A stretch of 64,000 nt of DNA from contig JXTC01000001.1 in assembly GCA_002914845.1 (NCBI GenBank), positions 2,845,204 to 2,909,203 on the forward strand, read 5' to 3'. The translations under genes were made by a program, and so were the position numbers. Shown here piece after piece: positions 37,790 through 49,877 of the stretch. A model generated the notes under the pieces. The model was not told where the DNA came from, ran no database searches, and saw nothing but the letters and a program-made list of their open reading frames with translations. How positions within the stretch are numbered: position 1 is the first letter of the stretch; each line of letters opens with the position of its first letter. The stretch comes from Trema orientale. Its lineage: Eukaryota > Streptophyta > Magnoliopsida > Rosales > Cannabaceae.

Positions 37790-40480
37790 ATGGTGACATT
37801 CGTGGGAAACATGTCGTGGGTATTTTTACAGAGTCGTCTATTCAATTCCAGAAATCCTACTTTGATGAAGCAGCCGCCCTTTAGGCCCATTCTCAACCCC
37901 ACTTTCGCCGTAAATGTTCGTGCTACTTCAACATCTTCAACTTCAACCCTCGTCGTCGAAACCAATTCCACTGCAGTACCAACTCTCTTTACCTTTCTTA
38001 TTAACTCTTCTTCTTGAAATCGGTCCTTAACTAGATGTGATACAAAACCCACATCCTACATTTTCTTTTTCCTGCTTTCATTTATTAAAAAAAAAAAAAT
38101 AGGGAAGAAGAAAGGGTGCAGGAAAATAAGAGGGTTCTACTATGATAATTGGAACAATATTTAGTTAATACTGGTTTCTCGATTTTTTTTTTTTTTAAAA
38201 ATTACAATAGGGTCCTGTTGTAGTGGAAAATGAGGAGAGCAAGAGCATCAAGAAGAAGAAGAAGAACATTTTAGCTTGTCCGATATGCTACGACCCATTG
38301 GCGTGGACTGTTGATCAGGCTTTATCTGTGTATGTTAATATTTTTACCATTCTTCAAAGAAAAGTACATGACTGCCCATTTAGCTGTTTTACTTTTAATT
38401 TCTTTTTCTGTTTTTTTTTTCCCCTTTATTTTTGTATTTTTAGTTGTTCTTTAATGTTGGGTACTTTGTTTTCTAGTTACTTTGAGTATCTTAAAGAAAG
38501 TCTTAGACTTGGTTTTTTGTGTCGGATACATTTGAACCAGGGAGTCTGTTTCTGGGTCTACTTTACAATGTAGCACTTGCAAGAAGACTTACTTTGGCAA
38601 TGAGACGCATCTTGAACTCACTGCAGCAAGCGGCGCCAAGAACTATGGTGAACCTATGCCCGTTGCCACAGAGCTTTTCAGGTATCTACTTTGTCCCCGG
38701 TTTCAGTTTCAGTTTCAGTTTCGTGACAATTTAAGTGGGAGTGTCTTGTCTAATTGACCCTATGGAGAGCATAGAAACTCTCATAGGTAAGTCTTCCATC
38801 GCGTATATATAGCATGGTTCTTTTTGAATTCTTAGTTCTATGTCCAAATGCTTGATTTCACTGCTTTGTTCAATACCAAATACATATAATGGCACTGGTT
38901 TAGTCTGCACCAGTTTATGGTACCCCATTATATGACTCCTTAATATGGAATTTATTTTAACGTCAATCTACTGTCATTGGTTTGATTGTTGGAGCAGGAC
39001 ACCGTTGGTATCATTTCTTTATGAAAGGGGATGGCGTCAAACCTTTTCTTTATGGGGTGGTTTCCCTGGTCCAGAAAAAGAGGTGATCCTTTTTACCTTT
39101 CGATCTCCACACTTCCTCTCTTCTGGAACAAACTCTACCTTCTTCATCAGTTGATTTCCTTATCTAATAGCCTAAGAGAAAGTCTGGCTCGTCTTAATCA
39201 GTCAGAAAAAAGCCGCACGGCCAATACAAATAAATTAATCTATGCAAAAATGCATTTAAAAGTGCCTATTTTGATGGAAAAAACAGAGAGATGAACTTCT
39301 GTGCTGCTAATGATAAATGGACTTCTTTGACATGCTAATTTATATAAATGGTTTAGACATTAATGTATAAGTTAAATATTTTTCTTAATACACAGTATAT
39401 AGAATTGGTGGTCCCAGATATTAATTATTATTAATATGTGTTGCCATGCTAACCTTGTAAGAATTTTGAATGCAGTTTGAACTGACTAAGGAATTCTTAA
39501 AGCCAGTCATAGCAGGAAATATTGTCGATGCTAGTTGTGGGAGTGGGTTATTCTCGAGACTATTTGCCAAGAGTAAACTTTTTTCACTTGTTGTTGCTCT
39601 CGACTACTCAGAGAACATGTTGAGGCAGTGCTATGAATTCATTGAGCAGGAAGAGAACTTCCCTAAAGAGTACATATGCTTCTCTAGTTCCATCAGTTTT
39701 TGGTGTAAGCTCTTAAGTTTATGTAGCATTTTATATCCGGCTTGTATGTGACTGATTTTCTTTTGCTTTAGGAACATAGTTTTGGTCAGGGCTGATATCT
39801 CTAGGCTTCCGTTCGCTTCAAGTTCTGTAGATGCTGTTCATGCTGGTGCTGCTCTACACTGCTGGCCTTCACCGTTAGCAGCTGTGAGTACCCATTTATA
39901 TGTGGAGTTTGAAACTCCCTTGTTTGCTATGGTTTTAAGAAATAAAAGAACAGAAAACGGAAAGTGTTACAAAGTAAAAAGAAATGCTTCTCTCACATCT
40001 ACGGGTTTTTGCATTTGTAGGTTGCTGAAATTAGTCGAGTTTTGCGACCTGGTGGAGTGTTTGTTGCGACTACCTACATACTTGATGGACCTTTTTCGTT
40101 TCTCCCATTCTTGAACAATATACGCCAGGTAAACTCTTTTATCTTGGAATTTACCTACTGCATTTCCGATCGGGTGAAACACGTTAGATGGACCTTGAAA
40201 CTTGTCTAAATTTTACTTTTCCATATCATTGTCTTATGCCAGTCAAAATTGTTCCAGCTCTGATTCATGGTTTCATTGGCCGTCTTTCATCTGTGGTTGG
40301 AATCTAAAAGTTATTGTTATTATTTTTTTCTTATTCCAGAATACAAGGCAAATATCAGGCAGTTACGTTTTCATATCTGAACGTGAATTAGAAGATCTTT
40401 GCAGAGCTTCTGGTCTAGTTGGTTTCACATGTGTAAGGAATGGAGCATTTGTGATGATCTCAGCCACAAAACCCACCTGA
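37790..40480 (+). CDS. Chloroplast SAM-dependent methyltransferase, At1g78140-like
   Basis: A predicted small-molecule methyltransferase (class I, SAM-dependent) of 361 residues; substrate unknown. Exons: 37790-37975, 38211-38329, 38541-38681, 38998-39082, 39476-39669, 39772-39883, 40021-40128, 40340-40480; phases all agree. Residues 1-62 are Ser/Thr-rich and basic, fitting a plastid transit peptide. Two CxxC pairs (CPIC at ~85, CSTC at ~112) suggest a small zinc ribbon. SYN-like motifs follow: LVSFLYERGWRQ, the SAM-binding loop VDASCGSGLFSRLF (~194), ALDYSENMLRQC, VRADISRLPF, HAGAALHCWPSP, VLRPGGVFVATTY and ISERELEDLC near the end. I started at ATG 37790; the upstream frame does not continue. 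Convergent with the UNE2-like gene, 664 bp apart. Looks intact. Confidence 0.94.
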
Positions 40481-41144
40481 GTATTACTTGCTGTTTGCTC
40501 TGTCCAAAATTTGTTTTCAGCTTTAAAGCCGCATTTGTATTTGTAGAGGACGTTCCACTCTGGAATGTTTATGCTTGTATTTACCACTATATATGTAATA
40601 GGTAGACTGGTAATTCGCAAAGGGGAAGAAATATGCCTCCAACCTGTACATATGACGACTTGTATAAGGTTCAAATATAGGATTTGTTATTTCTCGGATG
40701 GTTGGCTTTTAATTGGTCCTCCTGCTAACAATGCTCGCATTAACTGCTATTTCAAAAGCGTGTTGATGCAAAACGATATTGAAATATTTGAGTCTGGGAG
40801 ACTTGAAATCATGTATTTTATTGATGCTTTGAAGTTTCAACTATCTGTTGATTGCCTAGAATATACACGTGCCTTAACAAAATTGAGAGTAACACAAGTT
40901 ATATATAAACAATCCACAAAACTTTGATCTTCCTGTTCCACTCTTTTCTGGTTGGCAGTCCCAGACCTGAAGTTGGTAGCTACACGAAAATCGTCAAGAT
41001 TACGATTTTCAGTAGTATTGTTACTATTGTACCTTTAAGTTGTTCTTATGATGTTCATATCCGTCTAAAGGTCTGTAATGTCTCATAAGTCTTGCTGATA
41101 TCGTCCGTTTGTAAAAATTAAGCCAGCTTCTCCCTATAGATTAC
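40481..41144. other. Shared 3' flank of two convergent genes
   Basis: It contains the 3' UTRs of the methyltransferase (plus) and UNE2-like (minus) genes. Frames in it are extensions or shadows with no family resemblance. Confidence 0.6.
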
Positions 41145-44116
41145 TTACTGTGGGCTCATATTGGAGAACGTCAACTGGCGGTACAACAAGGTCTTCTCAT
41201 CATCATCATCATCATCATCAAAATCAAGACCAGCATCCCCTTCATATTCCACATCAATAACAGTTCTTTCCCCCAAACATGGTTCTCCCAACTCAGATAA
41301 CGGAACTTGATAAGAGTTTTGCCCATCTGCAGGTGAATTTTCTGATCTTATTTGCAGCATCTCTGATTCTATCAAAGCTTCCATTCGAGCTCGCTCCCGG
41401 TCTCTCGGATAGGTTGAATACAAAAATGAGTAGATAAGACAACAGAGAGCCATCGGAACTCCTATTGCTGTGTATAGTGCCTTGGCCAAAGACGCAGCAT
41501 TTCCCCTATCTGTAGCAATCTCTTCAGATACAGAGGACCCTTTAGCGACGGGTCTATAACCATAGACGTGCTGAGCCAATAACCCGACTACAGGGGGCGC
41601 AAATGATGAGAGTACAGACTCAAAAGACCTGTCCAACGCATATACGCTGGTTCGGGACTTCTCAGGAACTATCTCTGCAAAAATAGGACTGCATGGAGCG
41701 TATCATCAAAGTCAGTCTCTCCTTCATACATTTTTTACTTCGTATGTTTTTGCTTTAAACAATCGAAAAATGGAACGTCTCTTCCATTTATCGTAACTCT
41801 GGAAACAAGCCTACTTTCTTATTGATCTTATTCTATTATAACGAATAGCGATAGTTGCCTCATCCTTTTAATTCTATTGTCAATTTTGGTTCCTTATGCG
41901 ATAATTTTGTTCCCACAAATGCTTTAGATACTGAACAAAACAGTTCAATTTAAGAAGTCCAACAGCCTTGTAAAATTTTTAGACAGACATGCTTGCTGAA
42001 AATGTGAAGTAAGAAGACTGAAAGGCAAATCAGGGTAGAAGAGACTTACTTGTTTGCAGCTGGAGCATTCCAAGATATGCAGAACCCCATTATAACCAAG
42101 ATCAAACCATAGATGGCCGCAGTGGATGGATCATCAGGCAATGCCAGTAGAAGTATGGCTGCAAGAGGGATGGCAGATGCGGAACTTATCTGTGCTAGGA
42201 TTATCCTCCCAGCATTCGGTAGATGCATGGAGAGGACATCTCCCATTTTACCTCCAAACAGGCCTCCAAGCGAACCAGCAACCACAAACAAGGCTATGAG
42301 GAATGCGGTTTTCTCATGGGAGAATCCCATAAGCTCCAACCACATGGGTGCAAACGACAAAGCTGACCAGGGAAACGAACCAGTGACACCCTGCCACACA
42401 ATAATCTGGAAAGATGGAATCTTAATGACTGCCTTAGCTTCTTTCACTAGTTCCTTGACTTCTGAGCGAAAGGTACTGCCAGAAATCTCATCGGCGGGTT
42501 TTGTTCCATCTGGAAAGTGGGGATCAGTTGCGTAGAGACGGACTAAAATCCCTACTATAACACTGATAAGTCCAACAATATGAAAGGAAATCCTCCAACC
42601 AGGGATACCCATGAAGGTTATTGGAGCTATCAATATAGAGGCGAGCCCACCAATTATAGAGCCAAGGTTCCCAGTTAGTTGGAGCCATCCAAAAGCCATA
42701 CCACGATTAGTCTCGTCAGTTGAGTCAGCCACAAGAGACTGGATTGCAGGAGCAACTAGAGCAAGGCCTATTCCATTCAAAGCTCTAGATATAGCCACCT
42801 GTTGAGACATATCTGAATGACTTTAAAGTAAATCCAATCAGCTGGAATCAGGGCCGGCTCAACAAATTCTGGGGCCTAAGGCGAACATTTAGAAAAAAAT
42901 ACTCTAAAATTAAATTGTACTTATAAGAAATTTTTAGACGCATTTTTTTGAAAAAATTTTATTATTATTTCTGAAGATAAAAGACAACTTCTTTTAGATA
43001 TATTGGTTGAGTAACAAAATATGCAAATTATGATGTATTTTGACTTGATTAAATATATCAATAGCCAATTTAGTAGGAAAATTAACTTAACAACTGAAAG
43101 AATGGACGTTGAATAAGAAATTAATGACATTGAAAAGTTTTGGAAGAAATAAGCTTTATAATGAAATACAATGAAATAAAAATAAAAATTTGTTCCAATT
43201 TTGGAAAGAAAGCAAGATGCCTACCAATTTTTTTTTTGCAATAAATAAAAAATTCATGAATTTTAGAAAAATACATTGACTTATTGAATCGAGATTAAAA
43301 TTTTTGTAGTCTATTAAAACTACTATCTATTATTTATTTTAAGCTTCGCATAGATATTAAGAATTTTTGAATGTGTGAAATCCTTAAAAAGAAATTAGTA
43401 ATTTGGGGCCTTAACTCGAGATGAGGCCTAAAACGATTGCCTTAATGGCCTTACCCTCGAGCCACCCCTGGCTGGAATGAGACAAGTATAATAATGAATC
43501 AATCATCACTTGTTTGTATTGCTTTGAATATTATGCCAGAGAAGAGAAAGGCCAATCGGGTACCATGTACTATTAGTATGCCAAATGGGAAAATAAGTTA
43601 TAATTGTTTAAAAAAAAATATGGGGAATTAGATTATAACAATTCTTAGCATTTGAATCAACAAAATGGGAATTTATATTAGCAACTTTGGGACCATCAAC
43701 AATTTATAATGAATAAACAAAAGGGCAAGATCTAAAATGGTAAGGATGACATTTTCTCTGGTTGATTTTCCCAGTAACCAAGCACAAGACTAATAATAAA
43801 GTCAAAAGGAGACAAGTGGTAGTTGTACCTGAAGAAAAGTGGAAGAGAAGGCGACAAGGAATGTGGCGGTAGCCCAGAGAAAGGCGCCAAGAGCGATGAC
43901 GTGAGCACGGTTATGGCGGACGGCGAGGTAGGCGGCGAGGGGATAGCACAAGGACTGGACCATGGACCTGAAGAGGGTGAGGGAGCCAAGCCCAGTTGGG
44001 TCCGTGTGGAGGGCTGCGCCTACCTCTTTGTAGGCGCCAGGTAACAGAGACTCGTCCGCTCTCTCCATGATCCCCGCTAGGTTAACCAGAACCAGAGTCA
44101 CCGTCTCTCCCTTCAT
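41145..44116 (-). CDS. MFS transporter, UNE2-like (spinster-type relative)
   Basis: A multi-pass membrane carrier of the major facilitator superfamily, 526 residues; substrate unknown. Exons (minus): 44116-43829, 42798-42050, 41688-41145, joining in frame. It opens MKGETVTLVLVNLAGIMERA, typical of the plant UNE2 group. Transmembrane segments are rich in Gly/Ala/Leu and include the MFS signatures RALNGIGLALVAPAIQSLVA and GGLFGGKMGDVL. The cytosolic C-terminus holds an acidic DDDDDDD run encoded by ATC/GAT repeats (41202-41221). In Arabidopsis, loss of UNE2 is linked to unfertilised embryo sacs, so a reproductive role is possible but inferred only. Intron 1 (43828-42799) hosts a 622-bp hAT remnant, apparently tolerated. 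The 5' leader has a CT/GA microsatellite. Confidence 0.93.
42849..43470 (-). mobile_element. hAT transposon remnant in intron 1 of the UNE2-like gene
   Basis: A 622-bp element from CAGGGCCGGCTCAACAAATT to CCCTCGAGCCACCCCTG. Ends are imperfect inverted repeats (CAGGGCCGGCTC and CAGGGGTGGCTC), flanked by a perfect 8-bp duplication GCTGGAAT (42841-42848 and 43471-43478), diagnostic of hAT. Minus-strand wording near 42960-42920 (FSKKMRLKI) recalls the FASKKARK tail of MYM/TTF-type hAT transposases. Mostly deleted, so it cannot move by itself. Confidence 0.9.
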
Positions 44117-44131
44117 TTTCTTCTCTTCCTT

Positions 44132-44154
44132 CCCTCTCTCTCTCTCTCTCTCTC
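44132..44154. repeat. (CT)n microsatellite in the UNE2-like 5' leader
   Basis: A CT run just upstream of the start codon, so (GA)n in the sense strand. Common in plant 5' UTRs. Confidence 0.85.
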
Positions 44155-44615
44155 ACTCGCTACACCACTTTGTTTCCTTTACTCACCATTTTCTTTCTTT
44201 CGGTGCTTTGGATTATTTAGATTTTTTTTTTGGGTGAATTTAGAGCAATGACAAGTGGCTGACGATTAAGGGTGTGGGCTTCCAGCTAGGAAGGCCACGT
44301 GTAAGATGGAGGAGTGCTGGTCGGCTTGACTTTTTTTTTTCTTTTTTTTTTTTTTTGGGCGCTGTGTCATGGTTAGATCAACCTATTAGACTTAATTTGG
44401 AGACTATAATCATAGAATAGTTATCTAATGGAAGAATTTCGGCGTCTAATTCAATCTGCTGTTATAAAGACTAGTTTTTATAATAAACTTACTAGCTTAA
44501 AGAAGAACAAAAATAGGGGCAAATTTAATGATCCCAAGTTGAATTAATTCCCACCTCTCTTTCTCACCGTCTTGCCATACCAACCTTCTATTTTTTTTTT
44601 TCTTTAAATTTTTTA
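44155..44615. other. Promoter-side flank of the UNE2-like gene
   Basis: AT-rich with poly-T runs near 44228 and 44330. No distinct promoter element can be fixed. No gene. Confidence 0.45.
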
Positions 44616-44811
44616 GAGTAATGCTATAGGTACTAGTAGTGCCCAATACAACAACAACGTATTAGTCTGTTATTGTGTGATTCTAATTAAAAATTGAGTC
44701 TCACATGCACTACACCCATATAAAATATAATTATAATTAGCCAATAACAGACTGACATATCATATAATGTTGGGCACCATATGATGTCCTATAACACTAT
44801 TAGCATTACTC
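44616..44811 (+). mobile_element. Mutator-type MITE, family 2, copy 2
   Basis: A 196-bp relative of 19012-19195: GAGTAATGCTATAGGTACTA at the left and TAACACTATTAGCATTACTC at the right, with a shared interior (TCTGTTATTG, GAGTCTCACATG, AATTATAATTA). No convincing 9-bp duplication remains. Confidence 0.75.
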
Positions 44812-44926
44812 CACATGCTTGTATTTCCAGAAGCTGTATTTTCATTGGGTTAGAAAATAAAATACAAATAAATAATAAAAAAATAAATAAATAGTAGGTT
44901 GAAAAAATGAAGTATGATAGAAAAAC

Positions 44927-45058
44927 CGTGTCAGTTTGTTACTGTTAGTTATAATTATATTTCAGATAAAATCGGTGTGAGACTAATTTATAAATTAAAT
45001 TCACTCAATAAACGCATCGTTGTGGTGTTGGCACCACAGATACCTTATAGTATTACTC
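44927..45058 (+). mobile_element. Mutator-type MITE, family 2, partial copy 3
   Basis: About 130 bp matching the right two-thirds of family 2 (GTCAGTTTGTTACTG ... GTGTTGGCACCACAGATACC, CTTATAGTATTACTC). The left end is missing. It lies 115 bp from copy 2. Confidence 0.65.
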
Positions 45059-45313
45059 AAGCATGTTAGGCGTTTGATCTTTGTATGTTGTCCCAATAAA
45101 ATCAAAGGTTTAATTAAATAAAAAAGTTGAGATTCAAAAGAAAAAAAAAATAATAAATAAAATAGAGAGCAGCCAAATATTGTGAAAATTGAATAAAAAG
45201 TTGAAACATAGTGAAGAAAAACATTATTGAAAATTCAAACGTGGCGATAATTATTTCTAAGAAAAGAAAAGGCAAGGAGAGCAACATCTGGAGAAGACAC
45301 TCCATTAATTTTA

Positions 45314-46575
45314 GGGAAAAAGACATCTAGTACTACCTTTTGATAAATAATATCAAGAATACTATGTCCAAACTTTTACTTATTTTTGTACTATATTTTT
45401 TTAGAAAAATAACAAATTCTTGCTAAGAAAGACCAAATAACGTCTTAAAATTTCTATTTTTTCTTGTTTCTTTTTGCTACTAGTTTACTTGTAGCTGATC
45501 ACTCTTAAAACTAATTACTAATTCATTATTAGAAATTATAAACTAATTGATTTTTGGAAACTAGAAACCAAATTGGTTACAAAAAACCAACAACTATATT
45601 GGTTTTCATCATAAATCTCATAACTATTTAGTTAATAAAAATTGAAAACTAAATTAGTTTCTATCATAAACAGTAGAACTACTTGGTTAATTCAATTATT
45701 GATTACTAGAAACTAATTTGGTAATTGGAAACTAGTTGCCAGAATCCAAAATTCTATATATTTCTGTTGCTTTAACTTCAAAAATATAATTATTTATTTT
45801 GAGAACTTGATCATATTCTTCAGCGTCCTTGTTCAATACCTCACCAAATTTTTGCTACATGGCATTCTTCAAAAAAGAAATCACAACAACTTTTAGGAAA
45901 CTTTCATTATTTCCTGTGATTTGAAAAAGAAACCATAATGGTTTCTAGGAAATTTTTGTGGTTTCCTGTGATTTACTTAGTTACAGGGCAATCTGTTAAA
46001 AGGAAACCACGTTGGTTTCTTATAATTTATTTAGCTACAGGACATTTTGCAAAAAAGAAACCAGAATGGTTTCCCGAAAATGTTCATAGTTCCATGTGAT
46101 TTACTTACGTACAGGGTATTCAGAAACCACGATGGTTTTTTGTGATTTATTTAGCTACAAGACATTCTACAAAAAGGAAACCACAATGATTTCCCGGATT
46201 TACTTATGTACAGGATATTTGGCTAAAGGAAACCAAAATGGTTTCTAGGAAACTTTTGTGCTTTCCTGTGATTTACTTACGTACAGGGCTTTCGGCTAAA
46301 GAAAACCAAACTAGTTTCTAGGAAATCTTTGCGGTTTCCTGTGATTTACTTACTTACAGAACATTCCGCTAATAGGAAACTAAATTGGTTTCCAGGAAAC
46401 CACAAAAGTTTCTTGTAAAAAAAAAGATGACTTATTTACTAAAATGCCACCGCGTTTTCTAATTTTCGAAGTATTTAGAAAAATGCCATAAAAAGGTCGT
46501 ACGAATTTTTATTATTTTTGAAATGTCGTAAATTTGGTATTATTTTTTGAAAATAGGTATAAGTGTCCAAAATCC
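45314..46575. mobile_element. Mutator-like element with internal minisatellite (shorter relative)
   Basis: A 1.26-kb element with a perfect 9-bp duplication TTAATTTTA (45305-45313 and 46576-46584). Ends GGGAAAAAGACATCTAGTAC and (inverted) GGATTTTGGACACTTATACC match those of 35467-37554. Right-arm wording (TAGAAAAATGCCATAAA, GGTCGTACGAATTT) also matches. It lacks the gene-like segment but keeps the minisatellite. No transposase. Confidence 0.88.
45908..46412. repeat. Minisatellite, about 8 units
   Basis: The same 70-odd-bp unit as at 36545-37375 (TGATTTACTTACGTACAGGG ... GGAAACC ... GGTTTCC), more degenerate and with some shortened units. Confidence 0.88.
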
Positions 46576-46584
46576 TTAATTTTA

Positions 46585-48889
46585 TGGAATGTTTAATTTG
46601 AAATTTCGTTCTTTTCAGAGATGGGCCGAGGCAAAAGATAGAAGAAATGGACAGCTATATTATTTTTATTTGATTGTTGAATTTTTGTTCAAAAATCTTG
46701 TTTCCATTTTTTGTTTTGGTTAAATTTTTGGATTATGATATTATTTCTTTAGGAGTTACGTTTTGAAAAGCAATGTTTCCTTTTTCTTTTTAATCGTTTA
46801 GGGATATTTTTTTTTTGGGCTTGTCTAGATACATTTTTATTTGGTGTCTTTTGTTTTCTTAAATAAAATGAAATGTGAAAATCTTTTCAAGTAAATTCTT
46901 GAGAAGATCTAACCACTCTTTTCATTTTAAAAAACTAAAAATACAAAACAAAAATATATCACTAAAAAAATATTTAATATCTCTTTTTGGGGTGAAAATC
47001 GTTCATCAATAATCCAAACAAAGTGTAGCCTTTGCACCGGACCGGAGGTTAAAACAAACATGAGAACTCAGCTTAATTTAATTCTGCCTATCCTTAAGAT
47101 AGACAATGAGGCATTAAGAATTTAATTTATTTTCTTTTAGGATTTTCATTTTACAAAATAAATAAATAAATTGATAGTTTGATCATATCCTAGTTGATAG
47201 TCCTGCTATGTCTGGATCCTGGATCATGTTGGAGAAAAGAAAAGAACAAAAAAAAGTTAATAATTTTCTTGTGATTGGATTTTAACCCAAGAAAAAAAAA
47301 AGAGAAGAAAAACTTTTAGGAGAATTGGGAGGAAAAACTTTTTTGAAAAGGGGAAAAAAATAATTTTTGAGGATTTAGAATAATCTCAAATTATTGAGAA
47401 ATTTTTTATTTTCAGAAAATAACTTATCAAAGATTAGGAATATAGTCTGGGAAAGTTATTTAATATATTACTAATTGTGTAAATCATGCATAAGTACTAA
47501 TAGAGCGCAGTTTTGCATCGAAAAACAATCACAATCATCAAAATAAAAAAAAAATAAAAAAAAGGGAATATCATGAGTCCAAAAATGTTAGAGATTTTAA
47601 ATAGTTTACTAAATTTTTAATACCAACACATGTGAGTTGTCGTCATTATTCAGTTTAGTGAATGATAATAAATTCATTTATGGTAAGTTTGAATATATTA
47701 ATTAAATGGTGACAATTCACTCGAAATATATGTTGGTACACAAATTTTGATAAACTAATTAGATAATACTGGTTATCTAATTACAGTACTAATTGCTTAG
47801 AGATCGAGTCTTATCACAATTTAGGTGTCAACTTCTTTTGATTGACTCATGCAAAAATAAATAATGTAATAGGTGGGAAAGTTACTTAATAACAAGAGCA
47901 AGTTTGTTTGTCACAATTGATTATATAACATCACTCTACATGCCTAATTTCAATTATCAAGAGTGGATTATTTAATGTTTTTCGTTTTAAAGACAAACAG
48001 TGGTATTTGGTTTTCGAGAAGAGTAATTATAAAAATAATGGTCCAAATACTTCATTCTATATATAAACTATGTTTTGATGTAAATTTATGGGCACATTTA
48101 ATGGGAACAATTAAAAAAAGAAAGGGATTCGTAATGGGAACAAATATATTTGGTGATTGTATTTCTAATGGCTCTTTTTGGACGACCGATGAGAATTGAT
48201 AATTTTTTTTGGAACTGACTTGATTTTGGCAATTATATGGACATATATACCTCTGATTTGTTTTTATATTTGCCTCTATTTCTTTGTGACTATGATATTG
48301 TACAGCGAGTGTATATTATCTTATTTATTTATTTATGTATTACTTCTTTAGTTTTCTTCCGTTTGTAACTTTTTTTTCTTTTTTCTTTTTTTGAAAAACT
48401 TCCCGTTTGAACTGTGTGTAAAAGACCTAGTACACCTCAGTCTTGGATAGATTACTATGTAAAATTTTCTTCTCCTTTTTTGTCAGGTATTCCTAAAATT
48501 ACATGCATTATTTTTTTCAGAAACTCTTTTTTTCTTTTTAGATTTTTTTGGGATAATTCTAAATCCTCAAAACTATCTTAATTTTGGCGGTTTTTATATT
48601 AAAAAGCAATATATTTTTGAGGTAAATTTATGGGCACATTTAACGTGAACACATAAAAGTTCAGGAAAAATTTTCGTTATGGGAGCAACAAGTAGGCATA
48701 TTTGGTGATAGAAAAAAAAAAAAATCCCTTTCATTCTCACAAGAAGACTATGTAATTAACGTGTAAAAGAAAACCCAAACCGAAATGAAAATTAAAAAAT
48801 AGAAATTAGTAACATTGATGTAAGGGCGAAAAAAATGCTTCTCGTCTGATGTGAATTATATATCTTGGCTAAATTATATCACTTTGTTT
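46585..48889. other. AT-rich sequence with a degenerate direct repeat
   Basis: There is no gene. A stretch at 48078-48160 (GTAAATTTATGGGCACATTT ... TTCGTAATGGGAACAA ... ATATTTGGTGATTG) recurs in altered form at 48620-48708, suggesting an old terminal or internal repeat of an unidentified element. Confidence 0.5.
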
Positions 48890-49877
48890 TTTCATTTCTG
48901 GTTGATCCCTTCTGTGCATTCTTTGAGACTAGCGACTTCTTTAACACGCGAAGAGGACTCTTCATGGAGTGGCTCCACCGACCTAGCTCTACCTAAAATG
49001 GTCTTCCCAATTATCTTTTGAGCGTTCATAACGACCAAATCACCTTTATTAATAGTCATCACGCCATCCTTTACGGAATAATCATAGCCCATAGTATCCA
49101 AAACTCCTACTGAGATTATTACAGATAATGATCTTCAAGAACATATCTCACATTAGTCAATATTCTCAGAACACCATCAAACATCTTCATCTTCACAGTT
49201 TCGATTCATTAAGCACAACAACTTTACCATTATCGCAAGGTTTATAGGTATCCAAACACTCTTTATATGGACATACATGAAGCGCAATACAAGAATCCAG
49301 AATCCAAGGGTCCATAGAATAAACATTATCATTACTTTCAAGATCCTCATTATCTAAAATAGCAATTGACAAGGTGGTATTTTCAATTGACATCTTGTCC
49401 ATAGTCAAGGTAGTATTTTCAACTAAAAGTGTCCAATGTCATATAGAATTTTGATAGGGAGGCCAGTAATATCAAAACTTTATCTTCTTCCTCAATTTTG
49501 ACATCTATACTCAATAATTGAGTTATACACATGTTGAATTTAACTATATGATCCCAGACATCAGTACCTTCAATAATCTTCAACTCATGCAATTTCTTCT
49601 TTAAATAAAATCCATACATTAGGTAGTTTTACTTATAAAATTTCTCTAGTTTTTTCCATAACTCGTAAGGAGATAGTTCAGACATCAACATACTATTTTT
49701 CAATTCAGGACATGAATTAAAAAGAATGTTTGCCACTCTTTCCTGTAATAACTTCCAATCTTCATCTTTCATACTCTCATGTTTCTTTCACTGTAATGAT
49801 TTAAGAAGCCCTTGATGCACCAAATTATCTTTGATACTATTGTGCCATAAATGAAAAGAAGATATGCAAGATGACAT
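48890..49877 (-). mobile_element. Ty1/copia fossil (gag and protease region)
   Basis: Minus-strand fragments of a copia polyprotein. A UBN2-type gag region (~49870-49420; wording such as KLHELKIIEGTDVWDHIVKF and QLLSIDVKIEEEDK) is followed by the protease-side region with a WILDS motif (~49310). The element is clearly broken, with several breaks and no reverse transcriptase or integrase seen in this fragment. The end of a CACTA element abuts it at 49878, so the CACTA probably inserted into it. Old by the extent of decay. Confidence 0.8.

Noticed and set aside
42113-42535. 140-residue open frame on the plus strand
   Set aside because: Complement of exon 2 of the UNE2-like MFS gene, whose minus-strand product has clear family motifs and membrane helices.
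47963-48199. 78-residue plus-strand frame
   Set aside because: Part of a degenerate direct repeat recurring near 48620 without an open frame there; unlikely to be coding.
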